64,000 nt of DNA. Origin: an uncultured Ruegeria sp. GTDB taxonomy: Bacteria > Pseudomonadota > Alphaproteobacteria > Rhodobacterales > Rhodobacteraceae. Location of the stretch: the NCBI RefSeq assembly GCF_947504215.1, contig NZ_CANNGO010000015.1, forward strand, positions 20,087-84,086, given 5' to 3'. Of this stretch, positions 17,408-25,196 are shown piece after piece. Each line of letters starts with the position of its first letter. The first letter of the stretch is position 1. The notes beneath the pieces were generated by a model. That model made no database searches. It was not told the origin of the DNA and worked only from the letters and a program-made list of their open reading frames with translations. Both the position numbers and the translations under genes were made by a program.

Positions 17408-18471
17408 GGGATCAGAACCCGAATGGCCCGCGGATCAACTTCGACACACACCCTCGCACCGGTCTCGGCCAGCGCGGTGCCATCCTTATGGTTCTCCGAC
17501 CGAACCATCACATCGGCGCCTTGATCGAGGCGTATCAGGTAATCGGTGTTGTTCCCCAGATAGAGAATTTCCGTCACCTCACCCGCCAGCCCGGTCTGCG
17601 CAAGCCGGGCTTTTTCGGGACGGAAGAAGATGGTGACGGTGGCGCCTTCCGGCGCATGGCCTTGCGGCCCGTGCAGCTTTGAGCCGTCGAAAAGGTGATA
17701 GTTGGCCGAACCTTCTTCGTTCGCGCCCACGCGTGCCTCAAAGAAATTCGCATCGCCAATGAATTCGGCCACAAACCGGTTTTCAGGAAACTCGTAGATG
17801 CGCGCCGGGTTGTCTACCTGCTGGATCTCACCCTGCGACATCACCGCGATCCGGTCGCTCATCGCTAGCGCTTCCTCCTGATCATGGGTGACAAAAACAA
17901 AGGTGATCCCGGTTTCTTTCTGTAACCGCTTCAACTCGGCCCGCATCGACTGGCGCAGCTTAAGGTCAAGCGCCGAGAGCGGCTCGTCCAGCAGCAACAC
18001 GCGCGGGTGCGGGGCCAAGGCGCGCGCAAGCGCGACCCGCTGCTGTTGACCACCTGACAGCTGGCCGGGACTGCGCGCGGCGAAATCGCTCAAATGTACC
18101 AGATCAAGCATCTCTTGCGCGGTCGCGTGCGCCTTTGCTTCGCTTTTGCGCAGCCGTCTAAGCCCAAAGGCCACGTTCTCCAGAACGCTCATATGCGGGA
18201 ACAGCGAATAGTGTTGAAAGACTGTATTGACCGGGCGGCTTTCCGGGGGAAGCGCCGAAATCTCCTCCCCGAAAAGATGCAAGCTGCCGCCGGTTGGCGC
18301 CTCGAACCCCGCGATCAGACGCAAAAGGGTGGTCTTGCCGCATCCCGAGGGCCCCAGAAGAGTAAAAAATTCATTGTCGCGGATGTCCAGCGTCGCATCG
18401 CGCAGCGCCTGAACCGGCGGCACACCAGAGTAGATCTTATTCAGATTCTTGATACTGACAGCCGTTTTCAT
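17404..18471 (-). CDS. Polyamine ABC transporter ATP-binding protein (PotA/PotG-like)
   Basis: A 355-residue ATPase and first gene of the operon. The start is ATG 18471, preceded by GGAGGCGTGT; a longer frame to 18531 lacks a site. It carries Walker A GPSGCGKT, Q-loop VFQHYSLFPHM, signature LSGGQQQR, Walker B LLLDEPLSALD, the switch His in THDQEEAL and a C-terminal TOBE domain (about residues 270-350) that often binds regulatory ligands. It energises uptake by the downstream permeases. The 5' flank (18472-18625) is shared with a divergent LuxR-type regulator, a likely control gene. Confidence 0.92.
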   Translation of the reverse strand: MKTAVSIKNLNKIYSGVPPVQALRDATLDIRDNEFFTLLGPSGCGKTTLLRLIAGFEAPTGGSLHLFGEEISALPPESRPVNTVFQHYSLFPHMSVLENVAFGLRRLRKSEAKAHATAQEMLDLVHLSDFAARSPGQLSGGQQQRVALARALAPHPRVLLLDEPLSALDLKLRQSMRAELKRLQKETGITFVFVTHDQEEALAMSDRIAVMSQGEIQQVDNPARIYEFPENRFVAEFIGDANFFEARVGANEEGSANYHLFDGSKLHGPQGHAPEGATVTIFFRPEKARLAQTGLAGEVTEILYLGNNTDYLIRLDQGADVMVRSENHKDGTALAETGARVCVEVDPRAIRVLIP

Positions 18472-18625
18472 ACACGCCTCCGCGCGAATTGTCGGGTAAA
18501 CCCATCGCCGCTCTGCAGCACTGGTCCGCATCGCCTGTAGCTATCTTTTTCTGATTGCCTGGAAGACAAAATACCCCCAAATAGGTAGGTAAACTAATTT
18601 AAGTGGCTAAAATGGGTGTAATTCA

Positions 18626-19423
18626 TTGATCCATGCCCGTGATGCGAAATCCTTGTCCTTGCTGATGCAACGGACATCCCGGTCGGGTTTCGGCCACGAC
18701 CTCAAGCGGGAACTCGGCGTCAGAGTTTCGTTCTGCACCTTTCTGATCCTGACGTATTACCCTGATCGCGAGCCGGTTTCGCAATACAGCTGGATCGGGG
18801 ATCCGAAACTACTGAAAACCTATCACTCGCAATATCTGAGCGGCGCGTACCGGCTTGATCCCTACTATCAGATGGCAATGCGTCCCTTTCGGCCGGGTTT
18901 CTTTCGCCTCAGAGACATTGCGCCCGATCGGTTCTACACGTCTGAATATTACCACCGCTACTACGCACAGACGCGGCTTTGTGACGAGGTTGGTGTACTG
19001 GTCCGCCAGTCCGACGGCTCGGTCAGCGCGATCTCAAGCAGCCGCGACGAGCGTGGCGGACCGTTTTCGAGGTCTGAAGTCAATGGTTGGCGCGCGATTG
19101 CACCTGTGATCACTGAGTTGCTGCGCCAGCATGCTGAGAAAGTTCACGTGTCCCGCGCTGCAACAAAACAGACCGGTGGACCAGATACAGCAAAGCTGAT
19201 CCTCAACTTCAGCAAACGCCTACTGCCAAAGGGGTTGACGCGTCGCGAGGCAGAAATTTCTGCGTTGATCCTGGAGGGCCATTCTAACCTCTCCATCAGT
19301 GGCCACCTGAATATCGCTACCGATACCGTAAAGGTTCACCGCAGGAACATTTATCGAAAGCTGCAGATATCATCTCAAGCCGAACTTTTCGCCAAATTGC
19401 ACGCCGCGCTGATTTCAAGGTAA
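18626..19423 (+). CDS. LuxR-family transcriptional regulator
   Basis: A 265-residue regulator. The C-terminal 60 residues are a LuxR-type helix-turn-helix (GLTRREAEISALILEGHSNLSISGHLNIATDTVKVHRRNIYRKL, key words LTRREAE and TVKVHRRNIYRKL). The N-terminal half is not a receiver domain, as no phospho-Asp pocket is evident, and does not show the clear signature residues of an autoinducer-binding domain. The ligand is therefore unknown. It is transcribed divergently from the polyamine import and deacetylation operon, so regulation of that operon is the natural inference. The start is uncertain: TTG 18626 gives the full length; ATG 18665 would give 252 residues. Neither has a strong ribosome binding site. 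Confidence 0.82.
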   Translation: MIHARDAKSLSLLMQRTSRSGFGHDLKRELGVRVSFCTFLILTYYPDREPVSQYSWIGDPKLLKTYHSQYLSGAYRLDPYYQMAMRPFRPGFFRLRDIAPDRFYTSEYYHRYYAQTRLCDEVGVLVRQSDGSVSAISSSRDERGGPFSRSEVNGWRAIAPVITELLRQHAEKVHVSRAATKQTGGPDTAKLILNFSKRLLPKGLTRREAEISALILEGHSNLSISGHLNIATDTVKVHRRNIYRKLQISSQAELFAKLHAALISR

Positions 19424-19552
19424 AGAGCGCACAAATTGTGCCGATGAGAGCCGAGATCAATCGTTGGTGCACCCCTCGGCGGATGGCTGCAATGTCTCTT
19501 ATGGGCCGTCCTCGAGATCCGTTAGATGTGGGGCAGGCGGCAATACTGGACT

Positions 19553-19578
19553 GCCTCCGCGGTCGGCTGTGAGCCCAA
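19553..19578. repeat. Short repeat shared with the integrase upstream region
   Basis: By eye, 23 of 26 bases match 28207-28232, which lies just upstream of the truncated integrase gene. It ends CTGTGAGCCCAA in both copies and has the same orientation. It may be a relic of the same mobile element. It is too short to identify further. Confidence 0.35.
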
Positions 19579-19634
19579 TATGATCGATGCTGCGTTTTGC
19601 GCGAATGCCGGCTTCGGTAAGCGCAAAGTTGATA

Positions 19635-19670
19635 ATATTAGTGAGAGGTGATATAAGCTATCGCTAATAT
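19635..19670. promoter_or_regulatory. Inverted repeat before the AHSA1-ArsR pair, candidate ArsR operator
   Basis: ATATTAG (19635-19641) and CTAATAT (19664-19670) are perfect 7-base arms in AT-rich DNA, 23 bases before ATG 19693. ArsR-family proteins bind such imperfect AT-rich palindromes over their own promoters, and an ArsR gene is the second gene of this transcription unit. Autoregulation is the inference. Confidence 0.4.
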
Positions 19671-19692
19671 ATATGTGATCCCCGAAGTGATT

Positions 19693-20328
19693 ATGGATTT
19701 CGAAACAGCATTTGGTGCTGACTTTCGCGAAGTCAGCGAAGGTGAGCGCGAAGGTCGCCTCACGCATGTGGTTCGCGCGCAACGCACTTATCGTACCAGT
19801 CCTGAAAACTTGTGGAGCGCAATTACAGAAAAACAGCGCATTGAAAGCTGGTTCGGTAAAATCTCGGGCGACTTCAAACGTGGGGGACGGTTCTCTATCG
19901 AAGGGAACGCGGACGGCGACATTTTTGCCTGTGAACCGCCGCATTCCGTATCTGTCACGTGGGAATTTGGCGGAAATAAGAGTTGGGTCACGGCCACGAT
20001 CAAAGATGTGGAAGACGGCGCGTTACTGATGATTGAACATGAACTTCCGACTGACACGGAAAGCGAAGCTCATTGGGAAAAATACGGTCCCGGTGCTACA
20101 GACGTTGGTTGGGAAATGGCAATGCTTGGACTGGACGGCCACCTTCAACTAAACGGTCAATCCGTGATAGCAGCAGGCCAGGAATGGGCAGAAGCAGAGG
20201 AAGGCAAGAGCCGGTTACGTTCATGGGCGGAGGCATGGGGGAAAGCCCATATCGAAGATGGCACCCCGATGAAGATTGCTATGGAGACCGCCGCTCGAAC
20301 GGCAGACTTCTACACGGGGGAGGTTTGA
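19693..20328 (+). CDS. SRPBCC/AHSA1 (START-like) domain protein
   Basis: A 211-residue protein whose first 140 residues form the START-like helix-grip fold of the AHSA1 family (RTYRTSPENLWSAITEKQRIESWF, GGRFSIEGNADGDIF, VTWEFGG, GATDVGWEMAMLGLDGHL). Many bacterial AHSA1 proteins are encoded beside an ArsR regulator and are thought to bind small hydrophobic molecules or act in stress response; no catalytic role is established. The start is ATG 19693; an in-frame GTG at 19675 would add six residues. The stop overlaps the next start (TGATG at 20326-20330), so the pair is translationally coupled. Confidence 0.82.
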   Translation: MDFETAFGADFREVSEGEREGRLTHVVRAQRTYRTSPENLWSAITEKQRIESWFGKISGDFKRGGRFSIEGNADGDIFACEPPHSVSVTWEFGGNKSWVTATIKDVEDGALLMIEHELPTDTESEAHWEKYGPGATDVGWEMAMLGLDGHLQLNGQSVIAAGQEWAEAEEGKSRLRSWAEAWGKAHIEDGTPMKIAMETAARTADFYTGEV

Positions 20329-20660
20329 TGCAAGCTTTCGATGTTTTATCGGACCCCGTCCGGCGGCGAACGCTGGAGCTAATAGCCCAAAAGGAGCTCG
20401 CATCGGGCGCAATCGTCAACGTCATCGAAGCTGAGTTTGGCATTTCGCAATCAGCCGTTTCACAGCACCTTCGCATATTGCGCGATGCTGGATTTGCACG
20501 CGTACGCAAAGAGGGCGCAAAGAGGTGCTATTCGATTGATCCCACGGGCTTCGAAGATGTGCAGGCATGGCTCGATCAGCTTCGCCGTTATTGGTGCGTA
20601 AAGATGGAAGCTCTTATGATCGAGATCGAGCGAGGCAAGCGTTCTGGAAAGAAATCGTAG
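20328..20660 (+). CDS. ArsR-family transcriptional regulator
   Basis: A 110-residue winged helix-turn-helix protein. ATG 20328 overlaps the previous stop and has GGGGGAGG just ahead, so the longer upstream frame is rejected. The recognition region FGISQSAVSQHLRILRDAGFARVRKEGAKRCYSI (key words SQSAVSQHLRIL) is typical. The metal-binding ELCVCDL motif of arsenic sensors is absent, so this is not an arsenic or cadmium sensor of the classical type. It belongs with the ArsR-AHSA1 pairs that probably respond to an unknown signal. It probably represses its own two-gene operon through the inverted repeat at 19635-19670. Confidence 0.88.
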   Translation: MQAFDVLSDPVRRRTLELIAQKELASGAIVNVIEAEFGISQSAVSQHLRILRDAGFARVRKEGAKRCYSIDPTGFEDVQAWLDQLRRYWCVKMEALMIEIERGKRSGKKS

Positions 20661-20945
20661 CTGCGGATGGCTCACAATCAGCCATTCGAAGCAGCATAGC
20701 GAAAAGGATCTCTGGGTGGCTCCTGCATTGTAGTCGGCGGCCAATAGCCCAATCTGCCAATTCTGCGGTCCACATCGACGTCCGCCTTGATGCGTGGTTT
20801 ACTTGTCACCCTGCATGGGTAACAGAAATGAGGGTGCCTAAATGACTGATCCCGGATCCACCAGATCAGGCCCGCGCCTAACAATCCATAGCCACATCAA
20901 CGCAGTCTCGCTCAGTAGAAGCACTGACATCAGATGAAACTGAAA

Positions 20946-21383
20946 TCAGTCCGGTTCGGCGGGTAGATTATGTTTCAAATCAGCTGACAGTTCTTGCAGT
21001 GCTTTCAGCAGTTCTTGTGGGCCAACTGTTTCCGGATTTACCTTGGTGCTACCAAAGTATCTAAGGAATACGCTTCTGGTCGTATCGTCCATGCCTTCAT
21101 GCAGAGCCATAGACCAATAGGGAAACATTCGCTCATTCACACCGACGCACTCGACTAGAATAATGTTGATGTGGCGTGTATCTGTGGTGATGCGGTGATA
21201 GATCGCGCTAACCTCAGCGCGATGGCCCTCGAGAACCTGCAAAAAAGCGTGTTTGTTGTAGTGCAGGATACCCGTGACGTTCATTGCCCTGTTGTTGCGG
21301 ATAGATGTCTCAATCAGCTTGGGTACATCTGCGCTTACCGATGGATTGCGCAGGCTATAATATATAAGGCGAGTGAGGCTCAT
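20946..21383 (-). CDS. BLUF-domain blue-light photoreceptor
   Basis: A 145-residue protein consisting of one BLUF domain and a short C-terminal extension. Residues that hold and sense FAD are all present: Tyr8 (LIYYS), Asn31 (RNNR), Gln49 (FLQVLEG), Trp90 and Met92 (FPYWSM). They are offset by at most one from the PixD/Slr1694 positions I recall. The protein should therefore bind FAD and undergo the blue-light hydrogen-bond switch. With no output domain it probably acts through protein-protein contact, like PixD or YcgF-type partners. No partner gene is adjacent; both flanks are non-coding. Start at 21383. Confidence 0.92.
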   Translation of the reverse strand: MSLTRLIYYSLRNPSVSADVPKLIETSIRNNRAMNVTGILHYNKHAFLQVLEGHRAEVSAIYHRITTDTRHINIILVECVGVNERMFPYWSMALHEGMDDTTRSVFLRYFGSTKVNPETVGPQELLKALQELSADLKHNLPAEPD

Positions 21384-21965
21384 TGGTTCTTCCCATCAAC
21401 GTTCAGCAGACTTGCGAGCAAGTGGTCACAAGGTCAATTCTCTTATTCGCGCGGATCTGGGCAGAACGGTGCTCAAACCATGAAAAAACAGTGTAGGGCT
21501 TAGTGGTCACTACTGTTGCCGCACTGCGTGCGCTGACTTAGCACCGCGCTATAATGTACCAGCAGCCAGAAGCAGTTGGGAAAGTATTTCGATGATTGTA
21601 GCAATGTTCACTACTATTTGCATACATTTGTTCGCTCGCGACGATTGACAGGTTTGTCCGCGAAGTGTGGCTTCGCCCTGATCCTAACTTTCCGCCTGCG
21701 GCCAATGGCGGCTATGCGGACTGCAGGTACAGCACCTGAACGCACCGCCCAACGTCCGGAAAGGGCCGTTTTATGGCGTTATGCAGGCAGTAGCGACTAC
21801 TGCCGCGGCGCACGCGAGATCCGTTTGATGCCCAAACTACTTGATACTGTGCACACTTGAATGACGGGTTTCTCACGGTCGTAGACCGGGGCTACAGTTG
21901 GACATTTGTCGAAATTCCCGGGTAACAAGTTCAGGCAGCGTGAAAAAACATGGAACCCCTTCACA
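21384..21965. other. Non-coding gap, nothing recognised
   Basis: About 580 bases between the BLUF gene and the GDCCVxC gene. All frames are short and none shows a domain. It may carry the BLUF promoter in its first 100 bases. No repeat, tRNA or transposase remnant was found. Confidence 0.45.
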
Positions 21966-22184
21966 CTATCCGCAGCAGTCATCGCCCAATTGAATTGGTG
22001 GGCAAGGAACGGTAGCGTATGAGCAGTAGACACAACAGTCGCCTTCCATGGGTTTCAAAACTGTCTTGCATGACCTGCACTCGTAGAACCACTGGCAAGC
22101 ATCCGTAGGCATTTCTTCCGCTTCGCTGTGCCCACACGCTGGGCACGTCAGTGTGCTTTCAAGCACCACAGTTTGGTCCGTCAT
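21966..22184 (-). CDS. GDCCVxC-domain small metal-binding protein
   Basis: A 72-residue cysteine-rich protein. Cysteine pairs occur at CPAC (about residue 14), CRSC, GDCCVYC and a terminal DDCCG. The GDCCVxC block names the family, which is commonly found beside MerT-like or heavy-metal genes. It probably binds mercury, zinc or another soft metal in the cytoplasm, perhaps as a small zinc-ribbon chaperone. It follows the MerT-like gene by four bases on the minus strand, so the two are co-transcribed from the MerR-type promoter at 22564-22594. The biochemical function is not established. Confidence 0.85.
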   Translation of the reverse strand: MTDQTVVLESTLTCPACGHSEAEEMPTDACQWFYECRSCKTVLKPMEGDCCVYCSYATVPCPPIQLGDDCCG

Positions 22185-22188
22185 TGTC

Positions 22189-22512
22189 TCACATCTGCAT
22201 TATTAGGAAATCGTTGATCCGAGCCTCATAGAAAACGACAACCCAAGCCAATCCGGTCATCGCGGTCGTGCCCAAAAGCCACCACTTCAACTTTGGCAGT
22301 GAACCGCGCTGATAAGACATCAGCCAAGATACCATGACGAGCGCGGCTGAAATCGCCAATACATACAAGCTTGCCGCTGCTATCTGCCCAAAGATTGCCA
22401 TCCAACTGCCGCCTACTCCCATCAGCATCATCGTCATGGGCAATATGCAGCACGTCGCGACGCCAAGTGCTGACAGCGATCCTATGTAACTGAGGCTAAG
22501 GTACTTCTGCAT
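22189..22512 (-). CDS. MerT-like mercuric/metal transport protein
   Basis: A 107-residue inner-membrane protein with three hydrophobic segments. The first holds a Cys pair (VATCCILPM), matching the metal-accepting pair of MerT (SSCCVLP). MerT also has a second Cys pair in the loop between helices two and three. Here that loop is SYQRGSLPKLKWW and has none. Transport of mercury or a related metal ion across the inner membrane is inferred, with the small GDCCVxC protein as possible acceptor in place of MerA. It is the first gene of the divergent unit and is controlled by the MerR-type promoter upstream, but the adjacent merR is broken. Confidence 0.78.
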   Translation of the reverse strand: MQKYLSLSYIGSLSALGVATCCILPMTMMLMGVGGSWMAIFGQIAAASLYVLAISAALVMVSWLMSYQRGSLPKLKWWLLGTTAMTGLAWVVVFYEARINDFLIMQM

Positions 22513-22563
22513 TTCCGTTTCTTACGGCCCTTTTTGTGAGGAGTTGTCTAAGCGATCCGGTCT

Positions 22564-22594
22564 TATATAACTTCTGTAGTCACTACAGGATCAA
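22564..22594 (-). promoter_or_regulatory. MerR-type promoter with 19-bp spacer and central dyad
   Basis: On the minus strand a -35 box TTGATC (22589-22594) and a -10 box TATATA (22564-22569) are separated by exactly 19 bases. The spacer contains the perfect dyad CTGTAGT-C-ACTACAG (22574-22588). The long spacer with a dyad inside it is the hallmark of promoters twisted open by MerR-family activators. It drives the MerT-like and GDCCVxC genes. The merR gene reads away from it on the plus strand. Confidence 0.8.
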
Positions 22595-22609
22595 GGTAGG
22601 AAATCTCAC

Positions 22610-22997
22610 ATGTTTGCGATTGGGGAAGCATCTCGGCAAAGCGGAGTTGGCATTGAAACGATCCGCTACTACGAACGAAGAGATCGTGCCCAAGCCAGAA
22701 CGGGCATCAAATAATAGACGCATGTACTCCACGCAGGATATTGGAAGGCTTCGCTTCCTAAAAAAGTGCCGTGAACTAGGCTTTCCGTTGGCCGATGCGA
22801 AGACGCTCGTCGAACTCTCCGAAGGCGACAGCGAAGATTGCCAATCTGTTAAGGAGTTGGCGGAACACCACGTCTTCAATGTGCGCAAAAAGATAAAGGA
22901 GCTTAAGCGGCTGGAAGCGGCATTGACTGAACTCACAGCCAATTGCGACAGTGGGAATGTTGCCTGCCCGATGCTCTCTCAACTCCGCTCCATTTAG
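22610..22997 (+). pseudogene. merR: MerR-family regulator, frameshifted
   Basis: ATG 22610, with AGGTAGG ahead, begins MFAIGEASRQSGVGIETIRYYER, the MerR winged helix. That frame then stops at 22714. From about 22677 another frame continues EIVPKPERASNNRRMYS, then DIGRLRFLKKCRELGFPL, the dimerisation helix and a metal site with Cys in GDSEDC and CDSGNVACPM, stopping at 22997. Inserting two bases at the CGAAGAG junction (a CGCG to CG contraction would explain it) restores a normal regulator of about 130 residues. The metal Cys spacing (two C-terminal cysteines seven apart) resembles CadR more than Tn501 MerR (nine apart), so the ion may not be mercury. As written the DNA-binding and sensing halves are not in one frame. 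Confidence 0.82.
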
Positions 22998-23070
22998 TAG
23001 AAAATTGGGCGTTGCGCGACCCTCTGGTACGCGCGTTGTGTTGGGTCGGAATCCGGGGTAGGTTCGCCAC

Positions 23071-23439
23071 GTGAAGTACATTCGACCAATAACCACAACA
23101 GTGCTTACGGTGTTTCTGATCCTTATTATGGGGTTTGGGAGTGTTGTGCATGCGCTATCTAATGAGTGCGTTGGCGGGCATTGTATTGATCATATGGCCA
23201 CAAGTGTTGAGGCTCAACACGCTAACCATGGGCTAGTCGCTTCTAGCGAAGACGGGCAGCATGAGCCAGACAGCGCAGCGCACGAAGGATGCAATCCATT
23301 TTTGTGTAGTGTTCCCGCGCTCACGACACAGACTTCCGAATCCAAGTTTAACCAGGCGGCGGTCGTGTCGGCATCGCAGGTTACAAACCTCTCGACGCTC
23401 AATGAACCGGACAACCCGGACAGACCACCTAACACTTGA
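23071..23439 (+). CDS. Exported Cys/His-rich hypothetical protein
   Basis: A 122-residue protein starting at GTG 23071. An N-terminal hydrophobic segment (TTVLTVFLILIMGFGSVVHA) is a signal peptide or anchor. The mature part is rich in His, Cys and acidic residues (ECVGGHC, HMATSVEAQHANHG, HEGCNPFLC). I do not recognise a named family. Its position next to copper genes and its metal-friendly residues suggest a periplasmic metal-binding role, but this is only inference. It lies 73 bases after the broken merR and 95 bases before a cytochrome c gene, on the same strand. Confidence 0.6.
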   Translation: MKYIRPITTTVLTVFLILIMGFGSVVHALSNECVGGHCIDHMATSVEAQHANHGLVASSEDGQHEPDSAAHEGCNPFLCSVPALTTQTSESKFNQAAVVSASQVTNLSTLNEPDNPDRPPNT

Positions 23440-23534
23440 AACAGATATCCGACGCTGTTCACGGCAGTGAACACGTTCAAGTGTGCTGCGAACTATTTGC
23501 GCACCACTCTGTTACATAAGGTTAGGACCAGTAC

Positions 23535-23966
23535 ATGAACCGAAAATATCTCCTGATCAGCGCGTGCACCGTGGCAGCCGTCGCTGCCTATATCACTCTA
23601 AGTCCCGCACCGGTTGAGGACGCAGCGCAGTCGGCACCTACCGAGGGCAATGCGATGGTGGCAATTCAAATGCCGCCCATTGAAGGAAATGCGGCAATCG
23701 GGCAACGTATATTCGACACCGCCTGCGCTGCATGCCACGGCAGCAACGCGGTCGGCGTTGAAGGCGCAGGGCCGCCGCTGATCCATGTTATTTATGAACC
23801 CAATCATCATGCAGACGAATCCTTTCAACGCGCGGTCGCTATGGGCGTCAGAAGCCACCACTGGCAGTTTGGCGACATGCCTCCGATTGAAGGCTTGACC
23901 CGTGGCGACGTGGCCATGGTGATCGACTACATTCGCGAAATCCAGCGCGCTAATGGGATAAACTGA
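23535..23966 (+). CDS. Class I c-type cytochrome, membrane-anchored or exported
   Basis: A 143-residue protein with an uncleaved-looking N-terminal hydrophobic segment (about residues 4-22) and one haem-binding motif CAACH near residue 65. The axial Met is probably in GDMPPIEGL (about residue 120), a frequent pattern of small cytochrome c domains. It sits in the periplasm and carries one electron. The gene precedes copC and copD by 11 bases and is probably co-transcribed with them. In several Rhodobacterales clusters small cytochromes accompany CopC-CopD proteins; the joint function is unproven. ATG 23535 has AGGA eight bases upstream. Confidence 0.85.
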   Translation: MNRKYLLISACTVAAVAAYITLSPAPVEDAAQSAPTEGNAMVAIQMPPIEGNAAIGQRIFDTACAACHGSNAVGVEGAGPPLIHVIYEPNHHADESFQRAVAMGVRSHHWQFGDMPPIEGLTRGDVAMVIDYIREIQRANGIN

Positions 23967-23977
23967 GGAACATCCAA

Positions 23978-24319
23978 ATGAAAATGCTCACCATAGTTGC
24001 ATTGATCTCCGCACTTTCCACAAACGCTTTTGCCCATTCGAGCGTGGACACCACCAAACCCGAAAACGGCGCGACAATTGCCGAAGTACCCTCTGAAATC
24101 AGCTTTAATTTCACGGATGATATTCGCCTGACAAAGGTTAACTTGATCCATCAGGAGGCTCATACCGTCACACTCGACCTAGGAGATCAGACAAACTTTG
24201 GCCGCGCGTTCGCGCTCCCGCTCAAAAGCATGGGCGAAGGTACCTATCGCATTGAGTGGCGGGGCTTGGGGGCAGACGGGCACGCCATGACGGGCGAGTT
24301 CACGTTCACAGTGGACTGA
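23978..24319 (+). CDS. copC: CopC-family periplasmic copper-binding protein
   Basis: A 113-residue periplasmic protein. The signal peptide (about residues 1-19) ends in AFA. The mature N-terminus is HSSVDTTKPENGATIAEVP, which keeps the first His and the P-x-x-G-x-x-L/I pattern of CopC. EISFNFTDDI and the terminal DGHAMTGEFTFTV give the second copper ligands (Asp-x-His). CopC binds Cu(II) and passes it to CopD. The copD gene follows two bases later. The Met-rich Cu(I) loop of plasmid-type CopC is not evident, as in most chromosomal forms. Ribosome site GAGGAA precedes ATG 23978. Confidence 0.9.
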   Translation: MKMLTIVALISALSTNAFAHSSVDTTKPENGATIAEVPSEISFNFTDDIRLTKVNLIHQEAHTVTLDLGDQTNFGRAFALPLKSMGEGTYRIEWRGLGADGHAMTGEFTFTVD

Positions 24320-24321
24320 CC

Positions 24322-25188
24322 ATGCCCGATATCTGGGGAATAGGCGCAATTTTGTCCAAGCTGATGCTCTATGTCGGCATTGGTGGCTCGACCGGGCTTT
24401 TGATCATTCGGGCTGCTTTTGCCGACCTTGTGTCACCTCTCAGCGATCGGATGAGTGTGCAGGTTGCGCTGTTGGCGGCGCTTGCGCTTGCTGGCTCTGT
24501 CCTTGGTTTCATGCTGCGCGGTGCCGCCCTTACGGGTGGACCTGATGGTTTGACCGATCCAGAAATGCTCGGTCTGTTGTGGCAGACCCCGGTTGGCGAT
24601 GTTCTCGTTTCTCGGGTCACCGGGGTCGTATTAATCATCGTAGGCGTGTTTATTCCTTTTGGTGGGCAATGGATCGCGCTTGCCGGTGGATTGCTCGCTT
24701 TGTGGTCTTTTGCTCAAATCGGGCATGTTCCTGAATTGGAACTAAAGGGCGTCCGTTTGCTATTGCTCCTGCACCTTCTGGGCGTTGCATTTTGGATCGG
24801 CATCCTTGGACCGTTACGCACCCTGTCGCAACGGCCAGAATATCTGAGCAACGCGGCTATGTTGGGGCATCGGTTTGGGCAGGCAGCTTCAGTTATTGTC
24901 CCTGCACTGATTGTGGCGGGGCTGCTGATGGCCTGGATGTTGCTGGGCGATCTATGGGCTCTGACGACCACTGGCTACGGGCAAACTCTGCTGATCAAGC
25001 TTGCACTTGTAGGTGCGGTCCTGACGTTTGCGGCTGCAAACAAACTCCGCTTCGTTCCTGCTATGCAGGCCGGGGACGAGAAAGCTGCCCGCCACTTGGC
25101 CCGCTCTATTGAAATCGAAACTGCGATCATTCTGGTAGTGCTTGCAGCAACCGCGACGCTCACTAGCGTTTTGAGCCTACCGAATTGA
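24322..25188 (+). CDS. copD: CopD-family copper import membrane protein
   Basis: A 288-residue inner-membrane protein with about eight hydrophobic segments. The start is ATG 24322, two bases after the copC stop; the longer upstream frame overlaps copC and is rejected. The core LLLLLHLLGVAFWIGILGPLRTLSQ matches the family (HLLGVAFWIG) and carries the conserved His thought to move copper across the membrane. The C-terminal KLALVGAVLTFAAANKLRFVPAM and ARSIEIETAIILVVLAATATL are family blocks. With CopC it should bring copper from periplasm to cytoplasm or to an assembly partner. It is followed by another cytochrome c gene at 25197. Confidence 0.9.
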   Translation: MPDIWGIGAILSKLMLYVGIGGSTGLLIIRAAFADLVSPLSDRMSVQVALLAALALAGSVLGFMLRGAALTGGPDGLTDPEMLGLLWQTPVGDVLVSRVTGVVLIIVGVFIPFGGQWIALAGGLLALWSFAQIGHVPELELKGVRLLLLLHLLGVAFWIGILGPLRTLSQRPEYLSNAAMLGHRFGQAASVIVPALIVAGLLMAWMLLGDLWALTTTGYGQTLLIKLALVGAVLTFAAANKLRFVPAMQAGDEKAARHLARSIEIETAIILVVLAATATLTSVLSLPN

Positions 25189-25196
25189 GGTATCCC

